NCBI GenBank assembly: GCA_027314845.1
Contig: DAHVAA010000119.1
Span: forward strand, 1-5,429
Direction: 5' to 3'
DNA from: Thermoplasmata archaeon
GTDB taxonomy: Archaea; Thermoplasmatota; Thermoplasmata; UBA184
DNA length: 5,429 bases
Shown: positions 4,755 through 5,429 of the stretch, one piece after another
How positions within the stretch are numbered: the stretch's first letter is position 1
Layout of the letters: each line of letters opens with the position of its first letter
Notes under the pieces: generated by a model
The model's input: the letters and a program-made list of their open reading frames with translations, nothing else
What the model was told of the DNA's origin: nothing
Database searches by the model: none
Position numbers and translations under genes: made by a program

Positions 4755-5429
4755 CTACGGCCGTGACCGCCGTCGCCGGCGCGTGAACCGACCCGCGAGG
4801 TTCATCGCGACCACGACTCCTAAGGCGGCCGCGAAGAACAGCGCGGGGCCGAGCACCGCCGGACCGTACCCGTAGCGCCCCAGCCCGAGAGAGAGCAGGG
4901 CGGGGCCCGCGAAGTGGGCGACCTCGGCGATCGGTCCGGTGACGTTGAGGGTCAGGGGGTTCTCGGTGCCGTTGTAGCTGCCGCTGCCGGAGCCATACCA
5001 CCCGAGGAAGGTCGCCCCGGGGAACGCGGAGGCGCGGAACTCGACGGAGGCGCCGAAGAGGAACCAGTTGTTGGAGGCGGGCGATAGGGAGGCGGATCCC
5101 GGCCCAGAGGCGGAGGTGGTGACGAGGGCGTCCGGGACGAAGCGGAAGGTGAGGTTGACGGGGCCGGAGGTGACGTTGACGGTGCCGGTGTTGGGCTGGG
5201 CGACGTAGCGGAGGTTGGGAGCGACAGGGATGGGGCTCTCGACCGCGAAGCCGACGGAACCGTCCGGGGCGGGGACGGTGATGACGGAGCGGTTGGTGGT
5301 CCAGTTGGCCTGGCCGACCTGGCCGCTCCAGTTGGTGCCGGGCGGGAGCCCGGAGACCTGGACGGAGACGACCGAGGTGAGGTTGGAGGGAGCGAAGTGG
5401 GCGACCTCGGAGACCGGGCCTAAGAGGGA
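4755..5429 (-). CDS. Membrane-anchored surface protein, C-terminal part (5' end outside window)
   Basis: The minus-strand frame is open from the right edge to a TAG at 4757-4755, giving 224 visible residues. No start lies in view, so the gene is 5'-truncated. Numbered from the edge, residues 22-97 form a beta module with SGLPPGTNWS, related to the repeats of the first gene in the window. Residues about 120-173 resemble a divergent InlB B-repeat (NNWFLFGASVEF, then LGWYGSGSGSYNGTENP, ending in GPIAEVAHF). The same ending, GPVSEVAHF, appears near the edge, so an earlier copy lies 161 residues upstream. Residues 190-213 are a hydrophobic transmembrane helix and 214-224 (RFTRRRRRSRP) a basic cytoplasmic tail, so the bulk faces outside. 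There are eight NxS/T sequons and no cysteine. About four in five codons in the outer part end in C, with Val almost only GTC, unlike the first surface gene. Function beyond a cell-surface role is unknown. Confidence 0.88.
   Translation of the reverse strand, partial: SLLGPVSEVAHFAPSNLTSVVSVQVSGLPPGTNWSGQVGQANWTTNRSVITVPAPDGSVGFAVESPIPVAPNLRYVAQPNTGTVNVTSGPVNLTFRFVPDALVTTSASGPGSASLSPASNNWFLFGASVEFRASAFPGATFLGWYGSGSGSYNGTENPLTLNVTGPIAEVAHFAGPALLSLGLGRYGYGPAVLGPALFFAAALGVVVAMNLAGRFTRRRRRSRP
4758..4862 (-). other. C-terminal transmembrane anchor and Arg-rich tail
   Basis: Within the second surface protein, about 24 residues rich in Ala, Leu, Val, Gly and Phe (core ALFFAAALGVVVAM) are followed by RFTRRRRRSRP and the stop. 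The positive-inside rule puts the tail in the cytoplasm and the repeats outside, as in many archaeal type I surface proteins. Confidence 0.85.
4908..5420 (-). repeat. Direct repeat of the GP-x-x-EVAHFA module ending
   Basis: GPVSEVAHFA (5391-5420) and GPIAEVAHFA (4908-4937) recur 483 bp (161 codons) apart in the same frame. At the DNA level 19 bases are identical (4909-4927 and 5392-5410). This marks the end of two copies of a larger repeat in the second surface protein; the earlier copy is mostly beyond the window. Confidence 0.75.

Noticed and set aside
4657..5001. 114-codon minus-strand frame over the end of the second surface gene
   Set aside because: Out of frame with the open 224-codon surface-protein frame, Arg-rich, and it would replace a clear transmembrane helix with nonsense.

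Overview
The window is very GC-rich and densely coded. It holds five genes: two surface-protein genes, each cut by a window edge, on either side of a three-gene minus-strand operon for amino-sugar metabolism. The modules of the form E(T/S)GLPxGTxWSV in the surface proteins, an AT-rich TATA-like box as the only promoter-like sequence, and the lack of bacterial -10/-35 signals suggest an archaeon. From general knowledge of where such repeats occur, a high-GC member of the Thermoplasmata/Thermoplasmatota is most likely. That assignment is inference; no rRNA or other marker lies in the window.

Layout. Positions 1-1160 (+): C-terminal part of a repeat-built, cysteine-free surface or secreted protein with five modules of about 70 residues; the reading frame is open at the left edge. 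Positions 1161-1424: convergent gap with no convincing gene or terminator. Positions 4575 down to 1425 (-): glmS (glutamine:fructose-6-phosphate aminotransferase), a GNAT-family N-acetyltransferase, and a short sugar-nucleotidyltransferase, joined by two 4-nt ATGA stop/start overlaps. Positions 4576-4754: intergenic region with the likely operon promoter, a 14-bp palindrome at the predicted transcription start, and two palindromic 11-mers upstream of the TATA box. Positions 5429 down to 4755 (-): C-terminal part of a second surface protein, with a GLPPGTNWS module, an InlB-B-like repeat, eight N-glycosylation sequons, a C-terminal transmembrane helix and an Arg-rich tail. It has no start codon in the window, so a start-to-stop ORF search would miss it.

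How the genes may work together. GlmS makes glucosamine-6-phosphate. The nucleotidyltransferase resembles the uridylyltransferase half of GlmU but lacks the left-handed beta-helix acetyltransferase half. The GNAT gene lies exactly between them and could supply the missing acetylation. This would be a eukaryote-like (GNA1-type) order of UDP-GlcNAc synthesis packed into an archaeal operon, with only the phosphosugar mutase missing. UDP-GlcNAc is a plausible precursor for glycans on the sequon-rich surface protein next door. The operon structure is read directly from the sequence; the pathway assignment of the GNAT enzyme is a hypothesis.
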